A stretch of 64,000 bases of DNA, taken from contig OZ025283.1 of the NCBI GenBank assembly GCA_964019165.1, positions 11,082,481 through 11,146,480 of the forward strand. The letters run 5' to 3'. The position numbers and the translations under genes were made by a program. Source of the stretch: Mastigias papua (lineage: Eukaryota; Cnidaria; Scyphozoa; Rhizostomeae; Mastigiidae). Positions 1 to 14,184 of the stretch are shown here, one piece after another (the stretch's first letter is position 1; every line of letters begins with the position of its first letter). The notes under the pieces were generated by a model. It saw nothing but the letters and a program-made list of their open reading frames with translations, had not been told where the DNA came from and searched no databases.

Positions 1-2337
1 AGCAAAACGCCAGTTGAGGTTTCACAATTGGCTGTTTCTGAAATGGTAAGAGCACAGCACCGTCTCTATCCCTGTTTTTCTGTTCCAGTTTTTTCATCTG
101 CAATGCCCGCCAAAAGTCTTAGATCACTGAGAATACGTTTTGGACTGAAAGTGCAATATTCCCCTCTCCTCCTCCCTCAAAGCAATGTTGGGGTGATACA
201 GGTATACAGCAAGCAAGTCTGAAGTAAATCTAGAGCGAGGAAGCCTTCATCCAAACAATTTTAAGTAGAAAAGGAAACACTAGCCTTCCAACCGACGAGT
301 TTCAATTGTCCAGTAACATGCGTTAATCAGCGGGAGTTCCAGAGACTTTTGGCGATGATTGTATACCTTATTGTCTTTCTTGTAATAATAATAATGATTA
401 CAATACTACATTTTTTATATAGGTTTGCCTTTTCAGCAACAGTGTTGTTGTCAATAAAGGCCCTGTCTAGATATACCATAAAACGTACCAAAACTGTTAA
501 GTTACAATCAAAAATTTTTAAGTTGGTTGCAAGTAAGTCTCGAGGTTTTGTCCTCTTCCTATGCATGTTTGTCGCGATAGAAGTGTCCCTTTACTTTTGA
601 TTTAAAAATGTACAATTGATTTTAGGGAACGTGTGTCTCTAGGAAGCTCATTGAAACATTATGGACATCTGGGTATTATTGAACATCTTCAAATGTTCAA
701 TATATATGCTTAAATTGTTTTTCCTGGACATCTAGCATGTCATTTTATCAAATAATTGTTAATCATGGGACATCTGATGTGAGATGACCTTTTCTTATTT
801 TGATGTAAATATGCTAAATAGTAAGCACCATATGCAGTTGGGACCAGATGACTCAGAGTCCTTTCCGGCTGTATGTGGTGCAAACAAAGTATGATATTGT
901 ATTTTTATTTTAATATTTCAAGTTATATATAAAAAAAAACAACATTATGGTACTTGCAAGTAGAGGGGCCTGCTTGCTATCATGGATCAATAGCTGAAGT
1001 TGTTGCAGGATGTAGATAGATATTATGTTGTCTAGTTATGCGTACAATCACTGCCAAAAGTCCTTGGAACACCTATTGAACAATGAAGTTTATTTGACAA
1101 TAGTGAATTTCCGGTCAAATTTGACAGCTACTGATCCCCTCCCCCCTTAAAACAATGTTGAGGTAAAAGCTTAGTTGCTAGAGTGCTATTTGAGAGCAAA
1201 TTGACGTGTCTGCTGCGAGTAACTCCTGATTCATTCAATATTGTTCTGAGGGGGGAGAAGGGGAGTTTGCGCTACGAGTCAAAAAGTAATGCAAGTGTTC
1301 CAAGACTTTTGGCAGTGATTGTAGTTAGTGCAAAGATACTGTGCATAAATGGTGTCTGCCATGCCATGGAAATCAGCGAAACTGCAGGGAAACCAAAAAT
1401 ATCAGGGAAGTCAGGTTCTTTTGAATATTGTTGGAGAAGTTTCAGGGACTTACTGCTGATCTACACAGGATTTTGAGAAACCTTTCAAAGTGGCCATCCA
1501 TTCTGGTGAGAGAGACTTATAGCACATGCATTCAAATTGAAAAACTGGGGGTAAAATGCTCCACCGCATCAAATAGGAAATGCATCAATTGTTAGGGAAA
1601 TGTTCGGGACAAATCAGGGAAATCAATCTGGTTGATTTGGCAGACACCCTATCTTATTACGCTGCTACTTATTGGGTAATTAGAATACTTATGTGGTTTT
1701 TCAATATAGCGAACATTCTTTCCAGGAAATGGCTTCACCTCCTGTTCATGCACTGTCAGAAATTGCCACTTGGAAGAAACGGGTAGCAGCCTCACTTGAA
1801 GGAGAGGCTGCCAGTCAATTAGAACATGCCAGCAGGGGAGAAAGGTTAGTAAGCTTTATGGGAAAGAGGCAGTTCAACAAGAAACGAAAGGAAAATCCTG
1901 CCAATTCGACAACAAATCGTAATGTAGGCAAGCAGATGTTTCTAAATGAACTTGAAGGAAAAGGGAGAAAGGCTCGGAGGACGCTAAAACGCAAGTGGCG
2001 CCAGGCCATCCTGGAAGATGGTGGCCCAGAATGGCTGAAAGAGATTGCAAATTTTGATGATCAAACCCGTACGAATGGCCATACAGCTGAGGCTACGGAA
2101 AGTAAAAGGAATATTAAAGTTCCACCAAGGATAGTGGAGAGACAGGGGTTGACTTCTTCATCAAAGTCAAGAGATAAGAGAACGGTAGAAGGCAGAGCAA
2201 CTCCACAGGCAAAAATTAAAACTGTTAGTAAAAAACAGCAGAATAGACAGACATACAACAAACGGAATGTTAAAATCAATCGCGGATTCAGGTCTAGTGA
2301 TGCTGCGAAGAGTCTTAAGTATAATTTGTATCTTTGA
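1..2337 (+). CDS. 3' end of an unrecognised gene (exons 1-45 and 1726-2337)
   Basis: The first 45 bases read open in frame 1 and end at a good donor (atg|gtaaga, intron phase 0). The next credible acceptor is ttctttccag ending at 1725, also phase 0, leading to an open frame that stops at 2335-2337. The joined C-terminus is about 218 residues, very rich in Lys, Arg, Ser and Thr, with an Arg/Lys cluster followed by a Trp-containing segment (about 1960-2050) and a long basic, probably disordered tail. No signal peptide or membrane segment is visible. I do not recognise the family; a nuclear or nucleic-acid-associated role is only suggested by composition. The alternative is a separate gene starting at the ATG at 1729. 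The 5' part of the gene lies outside the window. Confidence 0.55.
101..361. mobile_element. Decayed copy of the Tc1-like MITE family
   Basis: The left end (caatgcccgccaaaagtctt) and right end (acttttggcgatgattg) are inverted and match the ends of the elements at 1045-1321 and 35658-35933. The right flank is TA; the left flank is TG, so one side of the target duplication has probably mutated. Length is about 261 bp. It has no coding capacity. Confidence 0.6.
1045..1321. mobile_element. Tc1-like MITE, 277 bp, TA target site
   Basis: The inverted ends are caatcactgccaaaagtcct and its near complement gacttttggcagtgattg. TA dinucleotides lie directly outside at 1043-1044 and 1322-1323. TA duplication and CAxTGCCTGCCAAAAGT-type ends are typical of Tc1/mariner non-autonomous elements. 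The internal sequence also carries a short inverted pair of cccctccccccttaaaacaatg type. There is no transposase. Confidence 0.8.
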
Positions 2338-5053
2338 ATTGTTTCTGAAATTCCTTAGTTGTAGTTCGAAATTAAATTGGCTTTTTGGACGTGAATTTCA
2401 CGTGTTGCGTATATTTTGCGTTTCCATGAATTTCACGTTTCACATGACTTTGATACTTGATACGTTGTTTGGTATTTTGTTATGTTGTAAGTTGGGTTCC
2501 ATCTGGTAAACGAAGTCTTGGCTTTGTTACAGGGATGTAGAGTTAAAGTTGGGTTTAAACCTTATCGAAGGGTTTTGTGGGGGTCACCCCCCCATATTTA
2601 CTAATCTGGAGAGATTCCCCGTGTACACCCATTGCATAGCATCAATCTTGAGTAAGGAAATCCTTACATCACTCTGAACTAGACAATTTTTTCACGTTCA
2701 ATATGTAACTGCACCTATGACCTCATGACACTAAGCGATTAGTTTATGTTGAACGCCACACATTGCCACAGCCTCTTGTAATGTAATATAGAAATGGAAT
2801 AGACTTAATCATGGAATCAGCCGCGTCAAAGCAGTTTCTCACTCGCTATCTTCTGTGAGGTTTCTCAGAGCCAGCCTCTCTTTGATCTTCTATTTGTTAT
2901 AAGTTAGCATCAGTGGTTTTTCTGCATTAACAATTGCCACGTTTTCCTACTATGAAGAATATAACCATGAAGATTAAACTTACGCTATTCCTTTTGTCCA
3001 ATTTCGAGGGTATGGGCAGTGTGTCCCTAATTTGTGCACAGTGAAATTCAGTTGCGATGCAGCTACCAAACTGACTGGGGGACTTCAGTGTGCCATAGCC
3101 TTGTAAAATCCATGTCCATTAGGAACAACCCCCTTTAATGCAACGGCGCACTGTGAAAGGCGCGACAAAACCGTGATAATAAATATTGTTGTGAAATAAC
3201 AATTAACAAAGACAAGGATTGTAATCGAAATCTCCCATGCTCCTGGAATATGGATAAATTAGAAAATCGATCCTAGGGAGAACTGGGACATGTTCCCTCA
3301 ATCCTCTCATTCCACCGCCTCTGATGAATTCCTTCTGTTACTTATAGATTTTGTTTTGTTCTTTCTTCGCATTTCATTTTTGTTTGCAAACGTATTCGGC
3401 TGACGGGAAAGGTAGATACTCCATACTATCACAGATAATATCACACAAGATAAATGAGACTTATCTGGTGGAGCTCAACAATCCCTGGGAGTAACTTGAG
3501 GATCTTTTGAAGATTTTTTTCACATCGGAAAGTTACCATTTTCAATTGATTTGCAAAGTTTGCGGAGCTAATAGTACCAGCCAGAATGTCTGACGGGGCT
3601 AAGTGCTCATTTGTTCTCCGTCCGATATATCTGGCGGAGGGGGCCTTGGAATGCACTGTGGACTCGGAACTGTCCCTACAACGTATTGGGTGTAGGGTCT
3701 CCATTTTGCCTTTCAAATGGGCGTGGTTGTAGTGATTGAAGAATTGCATTTCATTCTTTCCTAACACACTATGCGTTGCGATATCGTCACGACATCGTCA
3801 CTAAATCTTTGATTCCACGCGGAAATTTCCGCCTAGTGTAAAGCAGGCATAAGAGAAGATTTTATGGATAAAATTTATTGACAGGAGTGGCAAATTTGGT
3901 GATTTGCTGCTAGGAGTGTGACACCTCTGGGTAGGGGCTAGGACGCTCAGGAAAAATTCGAACTGAAGATATTTCTCGTGGCTACTATATTGAGGAATAG
4001 TCCTCGATTCATATAAGCACAAACAACATGCACCTGATGAGCAAGCATTGAAAGTATGCATGTTTTGTTACCATACTTGTTGGAGTTGACAATGAGTAGA
4101 CAACATTCTACTTTAACTAGAATCTCTCTTAATAGATGTAAAATTTAATCTGTACAGATCTCTCTCTAGAATTGCACACACAGTTTTTAGAATAGCACAT
4201 TTTGTGTAGAATTGATGTAGCCAGTAGATTGTAACAAGGGCTTTGTTATGTTGATAGCAGTGACGTAATAGAAACCGCGGTACGTAATGTCGTTTCGTTC
4301 GTTTCTTTAAGTGAGCGAAGGCCTCTGCCCCTTGGTCCTTGGTCTCTGTCAGTTTTGCTATAGAACTCTATTCTGTGGTTTTGCTCTCAGAAATAACGTT
4401 ACGTAACTCTATTCAGCAACTGAGGGGCGCTGCTATTTTTCTTAACTTCCTCTCACCTTGTTAAACTAGCAAATCCTCAGCTATTCTGCGTTGTTACCAC
4501 AAAGAAGTTCCTTGCCTATTGTGGGCGATATATTTTTAGAACCAGGGCAAGCATTTTGTAGAACAAAATTGATGCACACGCGATATGCAACGAGATAAAC
4601 AAAATAGAATCTGCATTCAACCCGCTACTCTATATACTCCCATCTTGAAGGTTTTAAAAGCAAAGATGCCCCTGGGAGCTAATAGAGTTTTATGGTACCG
4701 AAATTAGCAATGTTGTTTCAAATCTGTAGGGGTATCGGTAGTAATCTAAAGATTTTTTTCATATTTTGGGCAGGAAGGGCAGATTCCCACGGGCCCCAAG
4801 CCTGAGAGGGGCCCCAAAAAGTATGAAATGCGTCTTTGGTGGCGTTTAATGTAACATAATGCCGTTATCAGTGGCCCCAAGTTGTCAGTTTCCCGTTCCT
4901 CCGCGTTCTGTAAGTGCGGCTGACGGGCCTATGGCTATTGTTGCTACGTTGCATGTATGTGATGACAAGCTGCATTGATGTCATCGCATCTTGTGTTAAA
5001 CTGACAGTGTTGCAACTCTCCTGGACATCACTCTGATGTTCACTGAGCTAACA
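2338..5053. other. Intergenic region
   Basis: This stretch lies between the first gene and the astacin gene. I see no supported exon. At about 4768-4890 there is a GGGCCCC-rich fragment resembling those at about 5530-5700 and 36320-36420. The promoter of the astacin gene is expected just upstream of 5036, but I cannot pick out a defined core element. Confidence 0.5.
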
Positions 5054-5201
5054 ATGAACGAGAAATTCTGGTCCGCTGTAGTTGGATTTTTTGTCGGCTG
5101 TTCTATCATTTACTCCACTGAAGGTCAGAAGACAAATGAGGATGGTAGATCTGTTTTGGAAGGTATAATCGACATAAATAAAGGGAACAACATTTTAATG
5201 A
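5054..5201 (+). CDS. Exon 1: signal peptide and start of propeptide
   Basis: The N-terminus reads [20 protein letters not shown] followed by STEG: a short basic start, a hydrophobic core and a plausible cleavage site, so the protein enters the secretory pathway. The following propeptide includes an NKGNN stretch like that seen in other astacin propeptides. I chose the strong donor gtgagt at 5202 (phase 1). A second donor at 5163 has the same phase and would remove 13 residues, so alternative splicing is possible. Confidence 0.75.
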
Positions 5202-8200
5202 GTGAGTTACAAGTTTGACTTTTCCTTTGTGTACTCGATTTTAATGTTTTTGTGAAGTGTGCAGTTTGACGAAGTCATACAGCGCAACACTAGGCTAAAT
5301 TCAAACAAGCATCGTGCAAGTTCAGATGTAAACATTTCTCAGCATCCGAAAATCTAGTTCAACTTTGTTTATGCTGGGGTGGAGGGTAACTGGTTATGTA
5401 GTAGCCAGGTGTCACAGGAGTGGTCCAAACATGTATATCTGGAAGTGTGACACCGGTGTGACGCAGGTACAGCGGAAATTCAACGGGAAGCGCATTATAC
5501 TGGATGTCCAATGTCATCAATCCATGGGAGACTGAGGGAAATCAGGGGCAGATTGCCCTAATCCGTGCCTGAGAGCAGCCCCCGTGGGTTATGACATGAT
5601 TCTGTGGTGATGGCAAAAACTTCATAATAGCAGCACCATCAGGGGGCCCGCTTTTTCATTTGTCCTAAGCCTCGCCACAGCTCTCAATGGGCCTGCTCAT
5701 CATTGTACTCAAAACAGCCTTAACGTTGAAACGAAAAAGATAACAGTATTGTATAACAACTTTATAACTGGCTAAAATACATGTTGTACAATAGGCTGCT
5801 TTCTTGCTGGGTACTCTTTGTGCTCTAAGAAACGGGGGGGAGGGAGAGGACGCTTATTAAGTCTGGAATTTTTCCATCCCGTGAAGCTTATTAGAACCCA
5901 CCACTTAGTAATTTTGGGATCTCGAACATGAAAGACAACGAAGCTAATGAAAGTGGGAACATTTTCACTGTTTGTCTAATGATGATTTCTGAGGCTATTG
6001 TGTGCATTTTGTTGATGTTCTTTCTGTTTTATTCTTATTTTTGCAAATTATCAGTCATTATTTTCAGAAAATCCGCGAACCCCTCTCAACCCCTCGTCTT
6101 TATTCCAACATCCCGTTTATCAGATACTGTAGAGTAAATATGGAGGTGTTACTATAAGCAGATCCTATGACCACGCCCATAGCCACTCCAGATATTTCAT
6201 GCAAGCAGCACAAATTTACAAACGTACAAAGTTGACAGAAGCTTAATGTAATTGATGGAAAATCTACGTTATGCCATACTAGAGGGGTTTTAATTTCCGC
6301 TACCTAGAAAGCAACCAACCAAAGAATCTGTTGTGAGTCCCAAAACTTTCATCATGTTAACAAGGGGGCAGCACCCTTCTAAGCACCCCTCTAGGCTACA
6401 ACTGTGGTATAACTATTAAGAAACATTGTTTTGCATCTTCCTAGAGCCTGATGCTACTGGAGAGAGCGATGGAGTATTCGAAGGTGATATAAAACTGACC
6501 AGGCGATCACGTGAGCTTGTGTTTGGATCAAATGATAGAGTTGCCTATGGTTCAACTGGCATCATTGACCAACTGTGGCCTAATCGAACTGTCTATTATG
6601 TTGTTGATAAAGAAATACGTAAGTATTGAATACATCAATCTATTTTTCGTGTTTTTTCTCAACGTTTTATATGCATGGCCATTTAATAACGGCTAAATGG
6701 CCAATGCATCCCTCAATCAGACCAAGGATTTAGGCAGGAGTTTGGACTAAGGTTGGGGTTACGACCAGCTTTCATCACTGTTAAGAAGTAAATTACCTTT
6801 TCTGACTGTTGGTGGATTATCCATCCCTAGCCCCATTCCTCAGAGTATGGTAGAACCCGATGACATTTCGTGTTTGCACGATGTGCACCTATAGGCTCCT
6901 CCACATGATTTTTCGTATTACTCCGCAGTCATTCTTCTTTTTGTTAGTTTTCTTTAGTGTGTTGGTGTGCAAAGTTTAAGTTTTCGCGAGCACCCCTCCT
7001 TTTGGTGAAGAGTCTCTCTTGAGTGCAGTTGTCATACTCCGCAGACTGTCCCTAGCCAAACTTTCCTAAGATTGGCCCTTCCTTGCCTTGTATTGCTTCA
7101 TCCGGTAATCGCCGGACACTTTCAACCCGCAGAATGGCGATAGTAAGAGTTTTAGTACCCTGTTGATCGACGTTAAGTACGCAAATGAGAGAAAGGACTT
7201 ACTACTATCCCCTGACTAAAGGCCTGATATATCGTATAGCTTGATGTGTGTAATTTTATATCAATTCTGATTCACTATGGTAATCCTTCAAACCCACAAA
7301 GCCTGCTACCGCTCGAAAAACATCCATCCACTTATTTTAAGCAAGAAACATGTGTTTAGAAGTCAAGGGGCCTCTGTTCCTAAATAACATAGACACCCAG
7401 GAGCATTTACAGGCTTATAATGGCCAAGAAACAAAGAAGGCTTGCCGTTTGATAAAATCACTCAGAAGTAGACTATAATTAATTTGATGACAAGAAGCAA
7501 GTATTTTCAGCATTTTCTGTAGCAATTTTTTGTTGCTGCTAGCAGGCTCAAGTATGTGAGAGACAATTATAAAGAAGTTTAAGGTGAACCGAACCGAAAA
7601 ATTGAAAGAAATATCCAGTCTGCACACTGATGACACGCACGCTTCTTGTGTAGATAATCATGTGGCTTTGTTTATGGAATGGGACAGAATGCGCTGCGGC
7701 AGCTGTCATGAATTGTCTCAAAGTGGCGTGAGAATTCTTGCTCCTTCAGTGGTATTTCAGTTCGGTTCTTTATACCACTCTACTCAGATAAAAATGTAGT
7801 TTATGCTTCTCATCTCATATCATAGTGTTTACAGCTTTTTATTCCCAGCAAATCCATTAAGTTTGGCGTATGAGGACAAAGCGTGAGTTTTGAGAAGTAA
7901 GGGACAGGTCATTAATTACTTGTGGGGAGAGGGTGGAAGACATTCTCATGTATTCGATGGAATTTTCATCCCCCTCTCAGATTTATGTAAAACGTTTGTC
8001 CCCAATCCAGGACTTCAGAAGAAACTCCGTACTCCTTCTTTACAATGCTCTTTATTTTTCACTCCCCCTCCCTCTGAGTGTGCAGAATTTTTGTCCCCCC
8101 TCCTAGATGTCTTCCACCCCCTCCCCTGGAAGAATTAGTGACCGATCGCTAAGTGAGTGCATGCCCGAAGCTTCAACAGAGGATGCAGTTTGTTATTTGA

Positions 8201-9014
8201 TCATAGGCGCGCAGCTACAGGGTGGGTCCTGGGCATCTGGACCCCTTCCCTTTCCTTCAAAAAGATCGAAGTACCCTTTTTCTTGGAAAATTTTTGAAAC
8301 TGTTTCCTATAGCTTTCTAAATGAGATCTGCTTATAATCTTTGTTACGCATGAAAGTAACGAAGTCCTGAAACTTTCCGTACGATTTCGTTTGTTTTTAA
8401 GTCTGAAAAACATTATTTCAAGATATATTCTCTTTTGACAGTGTTTAGTATGCTCTTTTTTGTTCATTAGGTTCCTGTACTAAAAATCCTAGTTGCTGTT
8501 TTGGATTACATCATATAGCCTTGTGAAACATGCCAACTACAACTCTCTTTGTGTGTGTTCCTCAGTACATTAAAATTTCAACTCTTTACTTTCGTAGTTA
8601 CAGAAGTAGGAGGTGCTACGCATACGGCCATCAAAGCAGCCATTGAAGAGTTCAATTCAAAAACTTGCATACAAATCAAGCCAAGGACTACCGAAAGAGA
8701 TTATATCAGTTTTTTTAAAGGTTCTGGGTAAATTGCTTTGCTTCTATGTAGAGTGGCAATTGTATTGCATTCTGTTGCATGCATTTTGTTTAGGCTTAGT
8801 CTAATTTGTTCGAGTTAAGAAATTGACGAGTTTATCTCGGGATGAGAGCCGAATGTGTTTGGATGTTGCTTATACTGTCAAGGTGATATGTTTGTGTAGC
8901 ATGTGTATTTGAGGAGCTCACTGTGTCCAGTACTGAGATTACAAGGTAATTGCTTGAAACACAAGAGAACGTTTCGCGTATCCATGCTAGTTTGTGAAAC
9001 ATATAAAAAATGTG

Positions 9015-9063
<49 letters not shown>

Positions 9064-12000
9064 ATGTTGTCTATATGTTTGTATGCTTATATGTGTGTGT
9101 GTTTTTGCCATCACGTCTACTTTTTCATAGTTGCTGGTCAGTGATTGGTCGAACAGGTGGGAAACAGTCAATTTCGATTGGTACTGGGTGTGAATTCAAA
9201 GGAATCGTTGTACACGAATTGATGCACGCAATTGGCTTTTGGCATGAGCAGAGCAGGCCTGATCGCGATAAATATGTTGAGATTGTATATGAGAACATTT
9301 TATCTGGTGAGTTTTATTGTCATCTGTCACCTTAGGCCTTTGTTCTGTTGGTTGATATTCTTTTGTTAGAAGCCTGTGATTCAATTATCAACAAGTATAT
9401 TGAATTTAATTGTTTATTCCCACCAAAAGGCATATCTCTCGGAAAATCCCATGCACTTCATGAAAAAGTCACAGAAAAATCAGAAAAAGCACCAAAATCA
9501 ATATCAAAGAATCACAAAAAGCCACAAAAGTAATAAAACCTACGAGGAAGACACACCTCGATTCCCACCGTATTGTTTGTTTGGAATATTCTTTTGGTAT
9601 TTCTGCTGCGAAGGATATCCACTTTTAGAAAGTCAAATGCCAAAAGTTTTTTCTATCTTATGCCGAGAATGTCTTGCTAACCATATGTGTTTGTCAATAC
9701 TATACTTTCAAAATTTATGCAAATATTCAAAGGTAATTATGCCTCCAGTTGCAATACTTTTTCGGAACGCCTCTAGTTGCAATTCTTATTATTGTTATTA
9801 TCAATTTCTTTAAAAGTCTAGCAAATACTCTGCTATGATAGAAGCAAATTTAGGCCAGCTAAAACAATTCACAGTATACAAATATACGTGGTTGAAAAGA
9901 TAATAGTTACAATAGTGAAGCACAGTAAATATAATTTGCATGCAAAACATGAAGGTTAAAATCAGACTAGGCCTAGGTTTACGATGAAAATCTGACGCAG
10001 TCGACAGTTGTAGGTTTCTCCAGGCCAAGATCTGATTTTATTTTTGAACTCAGTGTAGGCGTCAAGGAGTCATTCTAAATATTTGAGTTTTTTGCAGGGT
10101 ATGCAAGACAATTTGACAAATATGACAAGGGTGAAATTGATTCGCTTGGCTCACCCTATGATTACGCTTCAATCATGCATTACGGTGCGAAATCGTTTTC
10201 AAGAAATGGAAAGGATACCGTGAAAATTATCGACCCCACAGTAAAAGTTACACTCGGTCAAAGAACGGGCCTTAGTGACACAGATGCAAAACAGTTGGCG
10301 TTGTTGTATAAATGCCGCACAGGTATTCATTTTGATCGTCATTCTGACCTTTTATTCTCTGGCGGGTATCAACTGAAAAAGCTGACTGAAACTGTTGTTT
10401 GTGCTTCCTTTTTTCAAAGTAGTTATCCCTCAGTTATTTAAAATCAGTTTTTACGGCCATTCACAATTTAAAAAGTTGGCCATATATAAATAAACTAGAC
10501 GTCAGATCAACACAACAGCACCGAGCGGAAATTACAAATACCACTCATCAAATGAACTTTTCAAGATGAAGCTAGTGATTACCATAGCAAGCCCCCAACG
10601 GGGATTTCAACTCAGAAAATCTTTCCACCTGTCCAGCCTTACGGAATTACCTATTAGGAAGAGCCATAGAAAAATCAGCCTCTTTTTCAAATCTGCAAGT
10701 ATTTTTTATCCAAACACTGCAAATTTTTTTATTTCGTTTACAAGACCTCTAGTTACTTTACATGATATGAAGAGCCACGATTCATTGTGTAAATGCTCGC
10801 TAGAAACTGCAAACCATCTGTAAACTACCTAGTCATAGAGAGGGTTGAATGTAGGATAGTCCAGTGTCTCTCTAAACGTGACGTTTTCTTGTTAGGTCCA
10901 GTAGATGGCAGGTTTGGTCCTTGGACGGAATGGCTGCCTTGTTCGTTTTCATGCGGTGGTGGCATTCAAATAAGAATGCGTAGATGCGACGATCCTTCAC
11001 CTCGAAATGGCGGTAAAGACTGTGTGGGTTCCTCGATTGATTCAAGAGAATGCAACACCTTGGCTTGCACAGGTAGAAAAGCTCTTAATTAAAATAAGCA
11101 TATCCTGTCTTTTTGTTTCACGAGCATCTTATGACAAGAAGCTTGATTGCTTATTTTATCAAAACTAGTGCCCGAATTGCCAGTTACCCTCCAGTTTTTG
11201 TTGTCAATAGTGTAAATTTGGTCGTGGTGTTTCTGCAGACGCGGAGGCCAGCTATGATCAACCTGCAATAGTATGTATATACAGTGTGACCAGCGCTGCC
11301 ATAGCTCATGGTTTGACCAAAGATGGCCTTTTAGTATTTAATCTTGAATAATCTAAAGTTTGGCAGTGGCTTCTGAGCAGTTCTAGCGTATCTTGGAGAC
11401 CGAAGAGCTACATTGAAAACAGAAACGTTGAGGATTTGCGCCTATTTTGTGTCTATGTAAATCTCACTTTGACAGATGCCCTATACCCTATGCCTTCTGC
11501 CCTGTTCACTGTGTCCTATGCCTCTATTGTTATTATTCGTCTTCTTTTTTGTTTTGTTCTTTTCAGCATCCAAAATCGTATTGTTGTAATTTAGGTGTTA
11601 TGTTATGAAAAATTCGATATTTTCATCCTAGCAAATTGCAATTTTGAAAATGGATTCTGTGATTGGAAGAACGAGGCTGAAGACAAATTTGACTGGAGGC
11701 GAGGATCAGGGAAAACTCCATCACCGTACACAGGCCCACCTTTTGACCACACCAAGCAAGACAGCAGCGGTAACAGAAGTTTATTAACGCGTCCGTCTTG
11801 ACTCTTAAAGTCCATTTCCACTAAATCCGGATGTCGGATTTCACTTGCGGACTCATTGTTCCGGTCCATATGCATTAATTCCTTGCCCTTAATGTACTCT
11901 GATGGGTGCTGGATGAAAGAAGTCCCTTTAGTATGCAATAAATATATCTCCACTTTTTCGTGCAATATTATCTATATTTTTCACTTCTCTTCAGGCTTTT

Positions 12001-14133
12001 ATGCTTTCATTGAGTCGAGTGCTCCACGCAAACTGGGAGATGTGGCTAGGCTTGCCTCTCCTTCTGTGCAAGGCTCCTCTTCACCCAGATGTTTCCGGTT
12101 TTGGTACTCCATGAAGGGATCCACCATGGGAACAGTTTCAGTGGATTTTGAAGTGAATTCGAAGCGCAGAACTGTATGGAGCCTCTCTGGAGACAAAGGG
12201 GACGCGTGGCAGAGTGGAACAATTCCTGTTCCGCCAATAGAGGGAGGATTCAAGGTACAGTTTTGCAAACTCTTGCTAGTATCGAACTATGATCTAGAAT
12301 AAGATACTAAATCCGTTTTCACTGATATGTTCTAACTGCCTAATCACAATGGTGCTGGGATTTATTCGCTTGTTTATAGGTCTTGCATAATGGTTGGTCC
12401 ACTTTCTAGAGAGGTAGACGATTTTTTCCAAAGAAAATAATTGGAATTATATACAACAGAGTTAGTTTATCATTGACAACATTATCTTCTACCAACTTTG
12501 CCTGTATTTGATATAGCGATTGCCTTTAATCGGGTATATGTATAGTCCTATGGATTCGGGAAGGCGTTTGATGCATGATTACTCAAAGATTCTAATGCAT
12601 CTTGGGAGCCGATCTGTAACAGGAAGCTGTGTGTCTTTAAATTGGCTAAAAGTTATCTGCAGACGATATGTTCAATAATTTATGTTCCTGGTGCAAATCA
12701 TATCTTTATGTGCCTGTTATTTTTGGAATGAGATGTTTTACAATGGAAATCTACAAGGTCATGATGGTGTCTTTCTGATTTATTCAATATCTATAAAGGA
12801 ACATCGGTGTTGATATTACTTGAGAGCTTGGCCTTATCTAAGCATGTTTATAATTGTTAGTTGTCAATGGCAATGCACTGGTGAAACAAAACGAATCATG
12901 ATTATGTCTACATTTGGTACATTTGATACATTTGTTTCACAGATTATTTTTAACGGAGTGGTTGGTAAAGATTATCGTGGAGACGCTGCTCTCGATGACA
13001 TTTCTATTAATGACGATGAATGTGGTCTGTTTCCTGAGGAGGCTCAACCACCCCTAGTCACAACAATTAGTCCAACTACCCCTGCCGAAACATTACCTCC
13101 CGCTACCACTGAAGCTTCATCAACCTCAACAGAAGCGCCGACTACCCTTTCTCCAACTACCACAGAAACTCCCACTCCTCCTATTCCTACCACTACGGAG
13201 ACACTGACCCCAGCACCTCCTACTACCGCTTCTACTACAGACGCGCCCTCAACCTTGCCTCCAGCTACTACAACAATACCTATCCCCCCGATCCCCACTA
13301 CCTCAGAAATCCCAATTCCTTTGCCTCCTACTACCGCTTCTACTACAGAAGCCCCGTCAACCTTGCCTCCAGCTACTACAGCAATACCTATCCCCCCGAT
13401 CCCCACTACCTCAGAAATCCCAATTCCTTTACCTCCTACAACTGCTTCTACTACAGAAGCACCATCAACCTTACCCCCAACTACCACAGAAACACCCACT
13501 CCTCCAGTTCCTATCACCACAGAAGCGCCGACTCCTGTACCTACTACTACTGCTTCTACGGAAGCCCCATCAACTTTGCCTCCTACTACCACGGAACAGC
13601 CAACTACATTACATCCCACCACCACAGAAACCCCAACCACTTCTCAAACTACCCAAAGCACCTTGCCACCTGTAGGTATGTACATTTTTTATTATAGACT
13701 ATTGTTTAGTCATCACTTTGCGGTTGTCAACTCTTCATTATGAATAATGGCTTGAAATGCCAAGTTCGTTCATCATCATCATCAGCATCATCATCAGCAT
13801 CATCATCATCAGCATCATCATCATCAGCATCATCACCATCATCACCATCGTCTGTCTGTCTTTTTCCTTTACGTCCCTTACGGGGCCTAGGCTGACCCTG
13901 AGGTCAGTGTCGCCTGCAAATTGTTTAGAAGAGATGATTGAGTCAGCTACACTCCATCCACTCTGCTGCCCCAACAGCTACTTATCAGAACTGCAGCCTG
14001 AACCTGCTGTGCCTGACTTTCATAGAGGGGGCCTGGTTTGACAGTTTGCTACAGGAGTGTCTCTCTGTGCCCGCTTGCCACCACAAGGAGGTCTCCAACC
14101 ATGGGCTAGTCATCATCATCGTCATCATGGTCG

Positions 14134-14184
<51 letters not shown>

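Larger units (their letters stand above)
46..1725 (+). other. Intron of the first gene, with two MITE copies
   Basis: This is the inferred phase-0 intron between the two exons of the first gene. It contains a well-preserved Tc1-like MITE at 1045-1321 and a decayed relative at about 101-361. The rest is AT-rich and shows no coding signal I can support. Confidence 0.5.

Noticed and set aside
8994..9130. Possible N-terminal extension of astacin exon 4 through the TA/GTAT repeat.
   Set aside because: The acceptor at 9121-9130 and the GSGCW junction to exon 3 show that coding starts at 9131.
13044..13640. A 198-residue open frame on the minus strand, rich in Val and Gly.
   Set aside because: It is the exact antisense of the Pro/Thr-rich linker of the astacin gene; codon bias of the repeat keeps it open.
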